Assembly: GCA_004835665.1 (NCBI GenBank)
Contig: RBKR01000021.1
Location: forward strand, 124,001-188,000
Direction: 5' to 3'
Source of the DNA: Phoma sp. XZ068
Taxonomy: Eukaryota; Ascomycota; Dothideomycetes; Pleosporales; Didymellaceae
DNA length: 64,000 nt
Shown here: piece after piece, positions 1-9,425 of the stretch
How the letters are laid out: each line of letters starts with the position of its first letter
Position numbering within the stretch: the first letter of the stretch is position 1
The notes under the pieces: model-generated
Databases searched by the model: none
The model's input: the letters and a program-made list of their open reading frames with translations, nothing else
Told to the model about the DNA's origin: nothing
Translations under genes and position numbers: made by a program

Positions 1-559
1 CTTATCAGACAATGCTGTAGGAAATATCTCTTGCTTTATATAATGCCATCGTCGACCCGTGGAACATATATACGGCCAAAAGACAAACCATCTGATATTG
101 CAGCAAATTCTTTCCAGTCCCAATGAAGAAAGAAAGACATCCCCCGACAGATACCTAGATGAAACAAATAAATTGCTTTACTTGATACCAGCAGCAGATG
201 AAAACACACAAGAGGTACACCGAGTGGAGTCCAAGCAAAACGAGGTGCGTGCGTTTGTGCCGTCGGAGTTGCCTTGTTGGGCGGTCGATTGTAATCAGAT
301 CAGATGTAGATATACCTGCTAGTGCTTGGAGAAACTTGACGACTGGAGAGAATAGGGGGTAGGATGGAATAGTAATTAAAAAGCGTCGCATTATCGTCGC
401 CGGTGGAAAAAGTCATTTCCTGCGCATTCGCGTCTCACGCCAAACCCTACCACTCAGAGGCCAACATATGCCATCACAGACAGTGTCTAGCTCACAGCAC
501 ATCCTCGGTTCACTTCCTCAGCGTGTCAATATTACATCAATTCGTACATCCCCTACCCC
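1..559. other. Left-edge intergenic DNA downstream of POL12
   Basis: No gene is supported here. Short open frames exist on both strands (about 59-322 plus and 155-391 minus), but the plus one opens on GTG rather than ATG and neither translation shows recognisable protein character. The stretch is likely the 3' flank of POL12, whose stop lies at 560-562 on the minus strand. Confidence 0.5.
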
Positions 560-2701
560 TTATATCTTGACTATATCCACCCTACTCCTTTCCCATAGCC
601 GATGCGCAACCGCGACACCGCGCTGCCTCTCCTCGTCTGTGATCTGCGCTGGCTTAACAATGATGCGCGCGTATGTGCCTGCGGCGCGGCGCTTGGCGAG
701 GGTACCGGGGTTGATGACGAGGACGGATTCGACGACCTGTTACATTAGATTAGCACTTGCTATTCATCTTCATTGAAAGGATAGGTGGGAGGCATACCTT
801 GACAGTGCCCTGCAGGACACTCGGCGAGATGAGGATATCCGGACGCACGTTCAGCATCTCGCCGAGCTTGAGGTACGAAGTATCCAGCGGTGTGCCGAGG
901 GGCAGGAACGGGCTGGGTTCTGCGTCTGCGGCGTCGTCGTCCTGCGGGGTGATGAGTTTCCCGTCGACCTCGACGGGCTTGATGTATTTCTCGCGACTCA
1001 TCGGCGGGAATACAGGTAGGAAACTGCGCTGCTCGAGGACGTTTCGTGCGCCCCGCTCGTAGAAGTTGACGCTCTTTGCTTTGCCGCCGCTGATTTCCTC
1101 CGCGCGAAGCATCGACAGGATGTCTACTGAGCTCATGCTGACGGTGATTTCGTTCATTGATAAAGTCATAGGGTTAGTGACGCACTGCACCATCTTGCCA
1201 GCCGCGCCGAGCCCGAGGTCGCGCTTGTTGAACTTGTCCTGTGGAAAGGCGGCGGCGTGGTGGTGTGCGTCGCGCAGGCTGGGGACGAGGATGACGTTGC
1301 ATGTGGCATTTCTAGCTACAAAGTCTTGCAGTGCACTTGAAATGTGATGCCGGAACAGATCTGTCATGGTCGCCTGATCTGGTTCTGCGTTCGGCGGGGC
1401 GTCAAAGTCGCCGGTACGTATTTGGGGGTGTTCGGCGTCGAGGAAGGGACCGAGCAGGATGACAGTGTCTGCGTATGCGGCGGCGGCGTTGTCGAGGAAG
1501 GCGTGGAGGGGTGCGAAGTCGAGGTTCTGGTCGGTTGTGTAGGGGCCTGCTGCCACCATCATAGTCAATGGCCGGGCATTGTCAGGGTCGGAGTCTGGTG
1601 TGTCGAGATAGCGTGTGTTGATGGCGTCCAGTTCGTCAGGTTTGGTGGCTGGCGGGTTGAGGAGAGGGATAGAGACGACTTCAGAGACGACGAAGATGTC
1701 GCCATTGGCGTTTGTGCCGCGCAGGGCGACGATCTGGCCGGGGAAGAAGTTGTAGGAGGGGAGGCTGTCGACCTTCAGTGGCACGCGGCGCCCTGAACCC
1801 ATGCGCCGGGAGCCCTCAAGCACGAGTGACGCTGTGTTGAGCTTTCCCTCGCTTGTGTCGCTTGCTATGCGCCCTACTGCGATGATCTGGTTCGGTGATT
1901 GCAAGCTGGGATTCCCGAATGCGCTGTCGTCGAGATCCATAGACTCTTGTAAGAGTTGGCGGAACTCGTCTATCCTGTCGTCGAGGACCTCCGATGCCTC
2001 GGACAGCTTCATGGTCATAGTGCGGTACGCGAACTTAGACATGTCGGTGTAACCCTTCAGCTTCATGCGTGGTGCGGTGGGTGGTTCAGAGGGAGGGTCT
2101 GGGAGGGCAATGTCGCTGCTCATGAACTGTTCGGTGATGTCGTTTGCGTTTGCACGGGTAGCAAAGTCGAATGTTCTGAAAAGTGTCAGCCATGAGCAGT
2201 CGCAATACATTCAGCCACATACGGTCCACTTGCTGTGTCGCCTCTCGGTGTGCCGGCAGGCGAGCTCATGAGGTGTGCCTTGTTCGCACGCCCGTTGGGG
2301 GTGTCGAAGTTGCTCTTGCGCTTCACCGCGCTGCCATTCGCTCGCGGGGTATTCGGTATGAGCCCCTCAATCATATCGTACATGTCGCCGCCCTTCCCTC
2401 GCGGTGTGGGGCGCTCTCTCTTAATTTCAGTCCGTTGCTGTGCTTTCCCCCGGCTCTCCCTCTCCAATGTGTCCTGGATGGTCTTCTTGAAGTCGCGCAC
2501 CGTCTTCAGCTCCATCCTGTCGCCCTCTGCGCCCATCTTGATGCTGTAGGCCTGCCACTTGAAGTCCAGCTCTTCGGCAGATATCGAGTACAGCCGCAGC
2601 ATCGACTGCAGCTCTGCGAGCACGTCCGAGGGCAGCTCATGGTCTTTTGTGTCGCAGTAGCGCTCGAAGCGCTCGGTGAGTTCGGTCGTCGCGTCGTCCA
2701 T
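560..2701 (-). CDS. POL12: DNA polymerase alpha subunit B (primase-associated B subunit)
   Basis: Three exons: 2701-2223, 2175-798 and 736-560 (introns 2222-2176 and 797-737, both GT-AG), giving 677 aa. The product is the non-catalytic B subunit of DNA polymerase alpha-primase, which makes the RNA-DNA primer at nuclear origins and on the lagging strand. The first ~160 residues match the helical N-terminal domain of the family (LTERFERYC start, YSISAEELDFKW). An OB region follows (residues ~210-320, with FFPGQIVALRG), then the inactive phosphodiesterase-like domain from ~360 (MMVAAGPYTT, ILLGPFLDAEHP, ILVPSLRDAHH). The last exon adds the conserved end VVESVLVINPGTLAKRR. The ATG at 2701 is followed directly by the family N-terminus. 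Joining the third exon is required; reading through intron 2 would truncate the conserved C-terminus. The length is normal for fungi. It is divergent from PDR16, 270 bp away, with S-phase type MluI boxes between them. Confidence 0.95.
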
Positions 2702-2762
2702 GTTGCCGTGTATGTGTGATAAAGCCGTGAAGACAACAAGAGTACGGCCCTCAGCGCGACAG

Positions 2763-2776
2763 ACGCGTCGACGCGT
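2763..2776. promoter_or_regulatory. Tandem MluI cell-cycle boxes (MCB) in the POL12/PDR16 divergent promoter
   Basis: ACGCGT occurs at 2763-2768 and again at 2771-2776, 62-75 bp upstream of the POL12 ATG. ACGCGT is the core of the MCB bound by the MBF (Mbp1-Swi6) complex in budding and fission yeast, where DNA-replication genes including polymerase alpha subunits are classical targets. The two palindromic cores lie 8 bp apart start to start. Function here is inferred from motif and gene identity. Confidence 0.6.
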
Positions 2777-2793
2777 CGAGTTAAAGTGGTGGT

Positions 2794-2817
2794 GCTAGCG
2801 CGATGACGGCTAGCGCG
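2794..2817. repeat. Direct repeat GCTAGCGCG in the POL12/PDR16 promoter
   Basis: The 9-mer GCTAGCGCG is present at 2794-2802 and 2809-2817, 15 bp start to start, with a TGACG core in the spacer. It sits next to the paired MCB elements and could be a further factor-binding pair. No factor is assigned. Confidence 0.4.
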
Positions 2818-2971
2818 GTGGATCTGCTGCAGGGACCGGGGTCGTTCATAAAAGTTATGGTACTCGTCTGGCTCCTATCACGGAGGTCCCAGGTCCCCTC
2901 ATTGTACCACCACACTCCTTGTACTCCATCCATACTGCAAATACAACCATCCAATCCACATCCAATCCAAG

Positions 2972-4156
2972 ATGACGACAATGGGCCCCATCGCTGAACC
3001 CGTGCCGGGCTGCACTCCCGCACCGCCCGCTGCTCTCACCGCCGACCAGCAGACCAAGTACGACCAATTCCTGGCCGAAGTCCGCGCATGGGAGCAGCTT
3101 CCCACATCCTCCGCCAAGGGCGCCGAGTCTGCGCCCATCAGAGACAACGAGCGCATGTGGCTGACCCGCGAATGTCTGCTCCGATACCTGCGCGCAACCA
3201 AATGGAACCTTGCACAAGCCTCGACCCGTCTCCGCGCCACGGCAGTCTGGCGGCGCGAGTTTGGCACCGAGAAGCTCACAGCCGAATACATTTCCCCTGA
3301 GAACGAGAAGGGCAAGCAGGTCCAGCTCGGCTTCGACAAGGCCGGGCGGCCGTGCCTGTACCTCCTGCCCCAGAACCAGAACACCAAGCCCGGGCCCAGG
3401 CAAGTCGAGCACCTCGTGTACATGCTGGAGCGCACAATCGACCTGCACCCGCCCGGCCAGGAGAGCCTCGCCCTGCTCATCGACTTCCGCAACACATCCT
3501 CCGGCGGCACACCAGGGCTCGGCATCGCCAAGCAGGTCCTCGACATCCTGCAGAACCACTACCCCGAGCGCCTCGGCCGCGCACTGCTAACCCACCTGCC
3601 GTGGTATGTCTCCATCTTCCTCAAGGCCATCAACCCCTTCATCGACCCCGTCACAAAGGAGAAGATCAAGTACAACGAGCCCCTCACCGACCACGTCCCT
3701 GCCTCGCAGCTCATGGCGGCGTCTGGCGGCGAGATCGACTTCAAGTACGACCACGACCTCTACTGGCCCGCGCTGGAGAAGCTGGCCGCCGAGCGCACCG
3801 AAGCGCGGATTGAACGCTGGCAGAAAGCCGGCAAGCTCATCGGCGAGAGCGAGATCTACTTGTGGGGTGGAGAGGAGGCCAGTATCGGTGCAGGACAGGC
3901 AGAGGCAAACGGTGCGGCCGCTCCCGTAGAAACCGCGCAGGAAACCACTGCCCCCGTTGCAGCCCCCGCTGAACCCGCACAAACAAACGGCACCGCTGCT
4001 GCTGAAGTACCTCCCGTTGAGCCCGCACCCCTCGCCTCCGCCGCCGTCGTCGCCCCGCCCGTCCACGCACCCGGTGCAAACGGCGATGCTGCGCTGGCCG
4101 ATGGTGTTGCGAAACTAGATGTCAAGGACGCTGAGCCCGTCAAGGCGACTGCCTAG
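2972..4156 (+). CDS. PDR16: Sec14-family phosphatidylinositol transfer protein, Pdr16/Pdr17 type
   Basis: Single exon, 394 aa. Sec14-like proteins exchange phosphatidylinositol and other lipids between membranes; yeast Pdr16 also binds sterols and affects azole tolerance. The CRAL-TRIO N-terminal helices lie at ~55-105 (WLTRECLLRYLRATKWN, AWRREFG), followed by the lipid-binding domain at ~110-275 (GRPCLYLLPQNQNT, VEHLVYMLER, ESLALLIDFRN, NHYPERLGRALLTHLPW, INPFIDPVTKEKI) and the characteristic YDHDLYWPAL. These segments line up with yeast Pdr16 rather than Sec14 itself. The last ~90 residues are a low-complexity Ala/Pro/Glu tail not found in the yeast protein. The ATG at 2972 gives a short N-terminus before the domain and is the first in-frame ATG after the shared promoter. 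It is divergent from POL12. Confidence 0.9.
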   Translation: MTTMGPIAEPVPGCTPAPPAALTADQQTKYDQFLAEVRAWEQLPTSSAKGAESAPIRDNERMWLTRECLLRYLRATKWNLAQASTRLRATAVWRREFGTEKLTAEYISPENEKGKQVQLGFDKAGRPCLYLLPQNQNTKPGPRQVEHLVYMLERTIDLHPPGQESLALLIDFRNTSSGGTPGLGIAKQVLDILQNHYPERLGRALLTHLPWYVSIFLKAINPFIDPVTKEKIKYNEPLTDHVPASQLMAASGGEIDFKYDHDLYWPALEKLAAERTEARIERWQKAGKLIGESEIYLWGGEEASIGAGQAEANGAAAPVETAQETTAPVAAPAEPAQTNGTAAAEVPPVEPAPLASAAVVAPPVHAPGANGDAALADGVAKLDVKDAEPVKATA

Positions 4157-5161
4157 CTGGCTGGCGTGTGCATGGCGTATGCATTAGCGTTGCATATTGA
4201 TTAAGTTGAGTTGAACTGAGTTGAACTGAGCGACTGCATCATATCATGTCATATCATCATACGGATTCTATATTACTTTTATCATAGCACTAGACTTATA
4301 ATTGACCTCAATCGAGGGGTTTTTTGGGATCGTTGCAGCTATACATACTGCCTTTGTCTTAAGGTGATCGTCGTATTTAAACGTGTCGATGGAGGTTCTT
4401 GATACCGGGATTTTTTACTAGGTTCTGCAGTTTGATAGGCGATGGTGTTGAGAAGGGTGAGTATCGCATCTGGCGTTTATTTATTCCGTCGAGATGTAGT
4501 TCGTGCGATTTGATATGTACGCACTTACCGGTGGAATTATGTAAATTAGTAGTTTGTACTTGGAGAAGTTCTCAGTCATAAAAATGCAATCTCATGACTG
4601 TGTACAATAACGTCAAAGTTATCTTGATTGATCGATGGTATGAGTATATCTACAGTGGATTAGTATACTAGGATCGACACTAGAAATGTTAGATTTCTAG
4701 TCTTAGTGTTCATGAACACAATGCACCGTACAGACTGTTCTGTGAAGATCTACTTTACAGACTTGTAAACAAGATGTGTATACTAACGCATGAATGCTTG
4801 CCTTGGATAGTACAGTCGGCACGCTACATGGTAACTCTTGTATGATTAGACGGAGATTCAAGCCTGGCTGGATCCCTGAATTATCTATAGTGGGGATATC
4901 AGACGCATGAAATGGTTGGTTTGTTAGGAAAGTGAGCAGATACACTCTAAGGACTATAGCACAATGCGAGTCGGGGCATAGAGAGCGGTGTCTCAAACAT
5001 TATGTCATGAAATATCAGCCAGATTGAAACTGAAGAGCCTCAAGTGCACTGCAAGAAAGATATGCGTCCTCCTTCCACTCGATAACAGCGCACCGTCTCT
5101 CGTCTTCGGCCAGTAGCCTGATACTGATATCGTGAGCCCGCGTGTTGCACCTCTGAGCTGC
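4157..5161. other. Convergent intergenic region
   Basis: This lies between the 3' ends of PDR16 (plus) and the acidic orphan (minus). It is AT-rich. It opens with a 10-bp tandem repeat, TTGAACTGAG twice at 4211-4230, in the probable PDR16 3' UTR, followed by ATATCAT-rich sequence. Short ORFs (4399-4581 plus, 4703-4996 minus) show no protein character. Confidence 0.5.
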
Positions 5162-6028
5162 TCAGACCCTCCTACCCTCCCTCTGCATCCGCGGCAACTC
5201 GCCATTATCATCATAGCCCACCACAAGCGTGCGTTTCTTCCCATCCCTCACCACCGTCTCGCGCTCAACATACTCCACTTCGCCGGTCCCCACGCACTTG
5301 AACGCGCTGACACGCCAGTGCTCCGGGTTCTCCAACTGCTTCACCCACGCTTGGACGTGTTTGTACTTCCACGCGTCGGGACGCTTCCATGTGACTAGCG
5401 TCACGCTGTTCTGGAACATACACGGCTCCATGATGAGGCGTCTCGGTATCTTCTTCCCGTATTCGTCGACATCGACGCCGTCCTCCATCGGCTTAAAGCT
5501 TTTAGCTGCATCGTGATCGAGGTCTTCGTCGAAGTAGCGGTCGTGACATCTGATCTGGCGTTCGGACAGACCGACATCTACCTGGCCGTCTATCTCCTAT
5601 GAAAGGTAAGCTGGTGACTGATGTGACTGTTGTTAAAGAATCAGGCTTACATATCGGCGCATGATTGCGTTATGTCTGCTCAAGCTGTTTTCCTCAGATC
5701 GAGCAAACGACTTTTCATGCTGAATGCAGGCTACATACTGCGCCTCAGAACTAACACCGTTATTGGTGATCACATAATTGCCATCTATGATTTTCTCGCC
5801 CTTGTCGCTGGGCAGTGAGGCGATGTCGTCTGATTCCTCGTCGCTGGTGCTGAGGCCCAACGCGCTCTCTGTGTCTTCTTCGTCAGAGTCACTGTCTGTG
5901 TCTTCTTCTTTCACGTTGTCGTCGTTACCGTCGTGGTTGTCTTCACCGTCGCTTGGGACCTCGAAGTCGGACACGTAGTTGGCCGGGCTGTCCTCCATAT
6001 CATCGTTCTTGGGGTTGCGGGATACCAT
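5162..6028 (-). CDS. Conserved-type hypothetical protein with acidic N-terminal half
   Basis: Two exons, 6028-5651 and 5596-5162, joined by a phase-0 GT-AG intron (5650-5597), giving 270 aa from the ATG at 6028. The first ~90 residues are strongly acidic and Ser-rich (runs such as EEDTDSDSDEEDTES) and probably disordered. The second exon is a compact, basic-aromatic domain (KKIPRRLIMEPCMFQNSV, TWKRPDAWKYKHVQAWVKQ, HWRVSAFKCVGTGEVEYV) ending in a polar tail. I do not recognise the family and give no function; an acidic tail plus basic domain would suit a nuclear protein. The frame stays open upstream of the ATG as far as a good acceptor (TTTATTCCCAG, near 6061), so an additional 5' exon is possible. 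The 3' end converges on PDR16. Confidence 0.7.
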
Positions 6029-6293
6029 GTCAGTGAGGCGGACTGCACAGGCGAGCGATCTGGGAATAAATTAGGTTTGAGAGAAGCGGTGATGTAGAAG
6101 ATAAAGAGCGATCTACACGGAGCCAGTTTTACACTAGCGAGGTTTCATTCAGCAGTGAAGGAGGAAAACTGGAGAACGCCTTCACCTCGACAGACTGGGA
6201 AGAAGAAGCTTCTCCCTTGCGATGCAATGGAATTCTGACAACATTGTCGTTGTAACTTCCGTTTTCACGGGCTGCTATGACGACAGGCCTTAT

Positions 6294-6546
6294 AATATCT
6301 TATTTCCGTTGCGTTACATGTTGGCTACGAATCAATAGTAAAATCACTGCAACATTTTACTTTGCAAAGAGTGAATTTTCCTGATAGTAACGTAACTCGT
6401 ATCCTTCATTATCAGAAACATCATCGTTACAATATATATTAGCACGGCCGCTAGAAAGACAAGACTTGTAAATATCTTAAATTTCCCAATGTCGTATGTT
6501 GGCTACAAATCGATATAAACCTAACTACAATATCTTGGCAAAAAAC
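6294..6546. repeat. Pair of imperfect ~75-bp direct repeats
   Basis: Copy A is about 6294-6370 and copy B about 6471-6546. Both begin AATATCTTA and share GTTGGCTAC followed by AATC-ATA, with drifted sequence between, consistent with an old duplication. The copies lie ~177 bp apart in AT-rich DNA about 600 bp from a tRNA gene, a setting where fungal retroelement remnants are common. No coding capacity is visible. Confidence 0.4.
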
Positions 6547-7132
6547 TATATCCGCAAACGAATATACGATCAACAGATTACATGCAGATTAATGTTTTAG
6601 CTTCATCGTTCCCAGATGCATATTCCTCGTCATCCAGTTGATGTTACTCGCCTGCAGGCTTCTTCCAGTCTAGACGGCTATCTTCTACACTAGTCTCGCC
6701 AATAGTAGAGCAACACGGCCTTCTCTCGCCCGAGCAAACACATGTCCTTACCAGACGCTGGGAATACTGTAATTTCCATTTCCTTGGACTTTAACGAAGT
6801 GCTTCCGCCAGGCTCCCGTTCTGTTGAAACAATTCTTTAGTGTTTCTCTAGCCCAGTAAGTATTTAACTTACAAGTCACGATTTTAACAGTAATTTGCAG
6901 GCAGCTAACAAAAAGCCACGTAGATAGACTAATGGCTCAAAAGCAAAGTACAAAGACATCCGCGCCGTTATCTTGCAAAGAAAAACTAGGGCATTGTGAA
7001 GACTCCCGTTTGATAACGTAACAAGGTATAGGGAATGTAGAGTCCCGTACATGTAACGATTAGACACCCGCTCGATACAATTACAAAGCCACTCACTCGG
7101 CCAGCCACGAAGCAAAAAGAATGCACGAGAGC

Positions 7133-7137
7133 AAAAA
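7133..7137 (-). terminator. RNA polymerase III T-tract after tRNA-Arg
   Basis: Five T residues on the minus strand begin 4 nt past the discriminator base. A second T5 tract lies at 7114-7118 within a repeated AGCAAAAAGAATG (plus-strand reading), so the gene has two successive terminator tracts. Confidence 0.6.
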
Positions 7138-7140
7138 GAA

Positions 7141-7223
7141 TGACCTAACCAGGGGTCGAACCTGGAATCTCTTGATTGCCGATTGAATCGTAGTCAAGCG
7201 CCTTGCCATTGGGCCATTAGGCC
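7141..7223 (-). tRNA. tRNA-Arg (anticodon ACG) with an 11-nt intron
   Basis: Read on the minus strand from 7223, the acceptor stem GGCCTAA pairs with TTAGGTC near the 3' end (one G-T pair), with discriminator A at 7141. The D arm is GCC/GGC. The anticodon stem CTTGA/TCAAG frames a loop with ACG, an intron of 11 nt (about 7187-7177) after the base 3' of the anticodon, a 5-nt variable loop AGATT, and T stem CCAGG/CCTGG around TTCGACC. Without the intron the variable loop would be implausibly long and the anticodon stem would lose a pair, so the spliced reading is preferred. The mature length is 72 nt before CCA addition. The A and B box positions are internal, as usual for RNA polymerase III. 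Confidence 0.9.
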
Positions 7224-9425
7224 AGTTGTTAACTGATTGATGGAAGTATCACTGTTTTTAAAATATATATCCTACTCAAATCTCAGATGGCATTGTGCTA
7301 CGCACCACCGTCACCGCAGTGGTTCTGAGAATGCTGGGTTGTGCGGTGGGGCTTGTCCGGATCCTCGCTTACCGATTGGTCAATCGTAATTCGCAGTCAC
7401 GACAAGCGCAATAAACCAACGGGCAGGATATACAGCCGTAGCGTCGAGCAGGAAGATGAAATTTCCTTTCTTCCTACCCAGCGGCATCTTTTGCGTAAAC
7501 GTCTGTATTTAGCATGCATGTGTATGTTCGCAGTAACGAGTACTTACACAAGTCTACAATTTTCTTTTCTTCTCCTAAACGGGGTATACAACCCCACTCT
7601 TGGTTGACCGTATACTACCTACTTATCTACTTATCTACTTACTCCTTGCCTATCTGCCTATCTATCTATCTACTGATACCATGCAGACACCAGTGGAACT
7701 GCTCTAGATAAACACGTACTTGTATTCTTATCTTATCGTCTGCTTTGACTATACTGGCGACTACACCTACACCTACATTCAACTGCAACATACGTACGTC
7801 TCTAAACTCCCGCCGTAACCGGTCTGGAGCACTCTGCGTGTTTTCTCTGACTACTAGTATTATGGGCTTTGCATTTACGCTGATTTGGGGGTGATGTACT
7901 TGCTGCTTGGATAAGTGGATGGGTGGTAAGATAAATGATACTACCGCATTATAAACCATGCATGCTGCGCTATGCTATACTGCGTGTTCGTATACATGTG
8001 TGTAAGTAATAGTAGCATATACGTTACAGTCCAAGTAGTATCTACTGAACCCCGTGTACCTGGATTCACACATCAACCCAACCCTTCGCTCACGCATCCA
8101 ATGCAGCTAGTTATCCATCGCATCACGCACGCGCAGAGAAATGATGAGTAATTTTGATAATTGTATTCGATGTTTTTGCACTTTCTGCTTTTTTCTGTTC
8201 TCTTCACTGAAAGTCTGATGGAAACTTCCTTCCCTCCTTCCTTCTATTCTCCTGTCCGTCTGTCCGTCCGTCCATCCAAAACCCAAAACCCATAACCCAA
8301 AAACAGGAGAAAAATCGAATGTAAAGGGAGAAAATAAAAAGAGAATGCAGGTCAGCGCTTGACCACTGCATCATGCAACGCTCTACAACGCAACGCTTCG
8401 CTCGCTGTGCAATGCCATACCATGATAGTTCTGTTTCGTGTCGTGAAAAATTCATCAATCGATCGTCTCCTCCTCCTCTCCTCTCTCTTACACTCCTCTC
8501 TCCTCTTGCAGTGAACTCCATGCCAAGTCAAACGGCCGATTCTCGTCGTTTCGTCGGCGGCGCAACACTCGGCTCGGGGCACCCGCGCGCACTTCCGCAA
8601 CGGTAACGGCGCGAACACGTGCATTCGCATTCGCATGTGCATCTCCCTTTCTCCTCGCCCAAGGGAAAAGCAACACATGTGTCCGTCCCATCGAGTAAAT
8701 CTCTTGTAACAAGAACCTCTTGCCCCCACTTTTCCCCGTAGGCCCGGCGGAAACCGGCTACCGGCTACGGGCGCTATTTTGACACCCTGGGAAAAAAACA
8801 CAGAAGCATTCCTCCGGTGGATCACGTTTTTTTCCTGCAGGTACATATGTTCGGTGTAGTGCTCCGCTGACGGCTGGCGTGTTTTGTGCGGTGCCTGGCC
8901 ACCATGGCTGTGTTGCGGGTTGGGGCTGAAAATTTTCGCCACCGAGGCGGCTCCGATAGTACCGGGTGAAGTGCGATGCTGGTATGCTGGGATCTATCCA
9001 GATGAGATAGATGTCGGTACCGATCACAAATGGATGTAGATGCATGTGTTCATCCATCAGGATGATGCGTATGCAATCCTGCTCGCGTGCTTTGCTTAGT
9101 GCTTGTTGCTGTACAGTTTCCCAGCTCGGCGGTCGCAGGTGTGGCAGTTCCGTATGCGGGTATCCGTACAGGACGCGGTATCCACTTCATCGCACCCTAG
9201 CCACGCCCAGTCATGCGATCCGGGACGTCCAATCAGCAGCGAATCCGAGATCGTCGCAGGGAATAGCGCCATCGACGTCAAACGGTTTCTGCGCCGGTTT
9301 TGCAGGTGCGGGCGTCATCTCGTGAACGTTACGAGGGTCTGCTGCGCGTGTGCCCGACGCAAATTGCATGCAAAATGCGGTTTTCCAGCCTAGCAAATTT
9401 CCATCTCTTAGTGTTTTTCCGAGGT
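7224..9425. other. 2.2-kb gene-free region
   Basis: It lies between the tRNA 5' flank and the 3' end of the 476-aa orphan. It contains a CTAT/CTACTTAT microsatellite at about 7617-7676 and a pyrimidine-only-like tract with CCTTC and CCGT units at about 8226-8277. Several short frames (7341-7607 plus, 7666-7959 minus, 8352-8942 minus) lack recognisable protein character, and no splice-linked gene is evident. The right part may be 3' UTR of the orphan. Confidence 0.45.

Larger units (their letters stand above)
6029..7140. other. AT-rich intergenic stretch between the acidic orphan and tRNA-Arg
   Basis: No ORF is supported. The DNA from about 6230 to 7120 is visibly more AT-rich than its surroundings and contains a pair of imperfect ~75-bp direct repeats (see the repeat entry). 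A minus-strand open frame at 6876-7115 has no protein character. Confidence 0.45.

Noticed and set aside
4306..4326. Small GAGG/CCTC hairpin followed by T6
   Set aside because: Resembles a bacterial terminator but this is a eukaryotic 3' flank; no meaning assigned.
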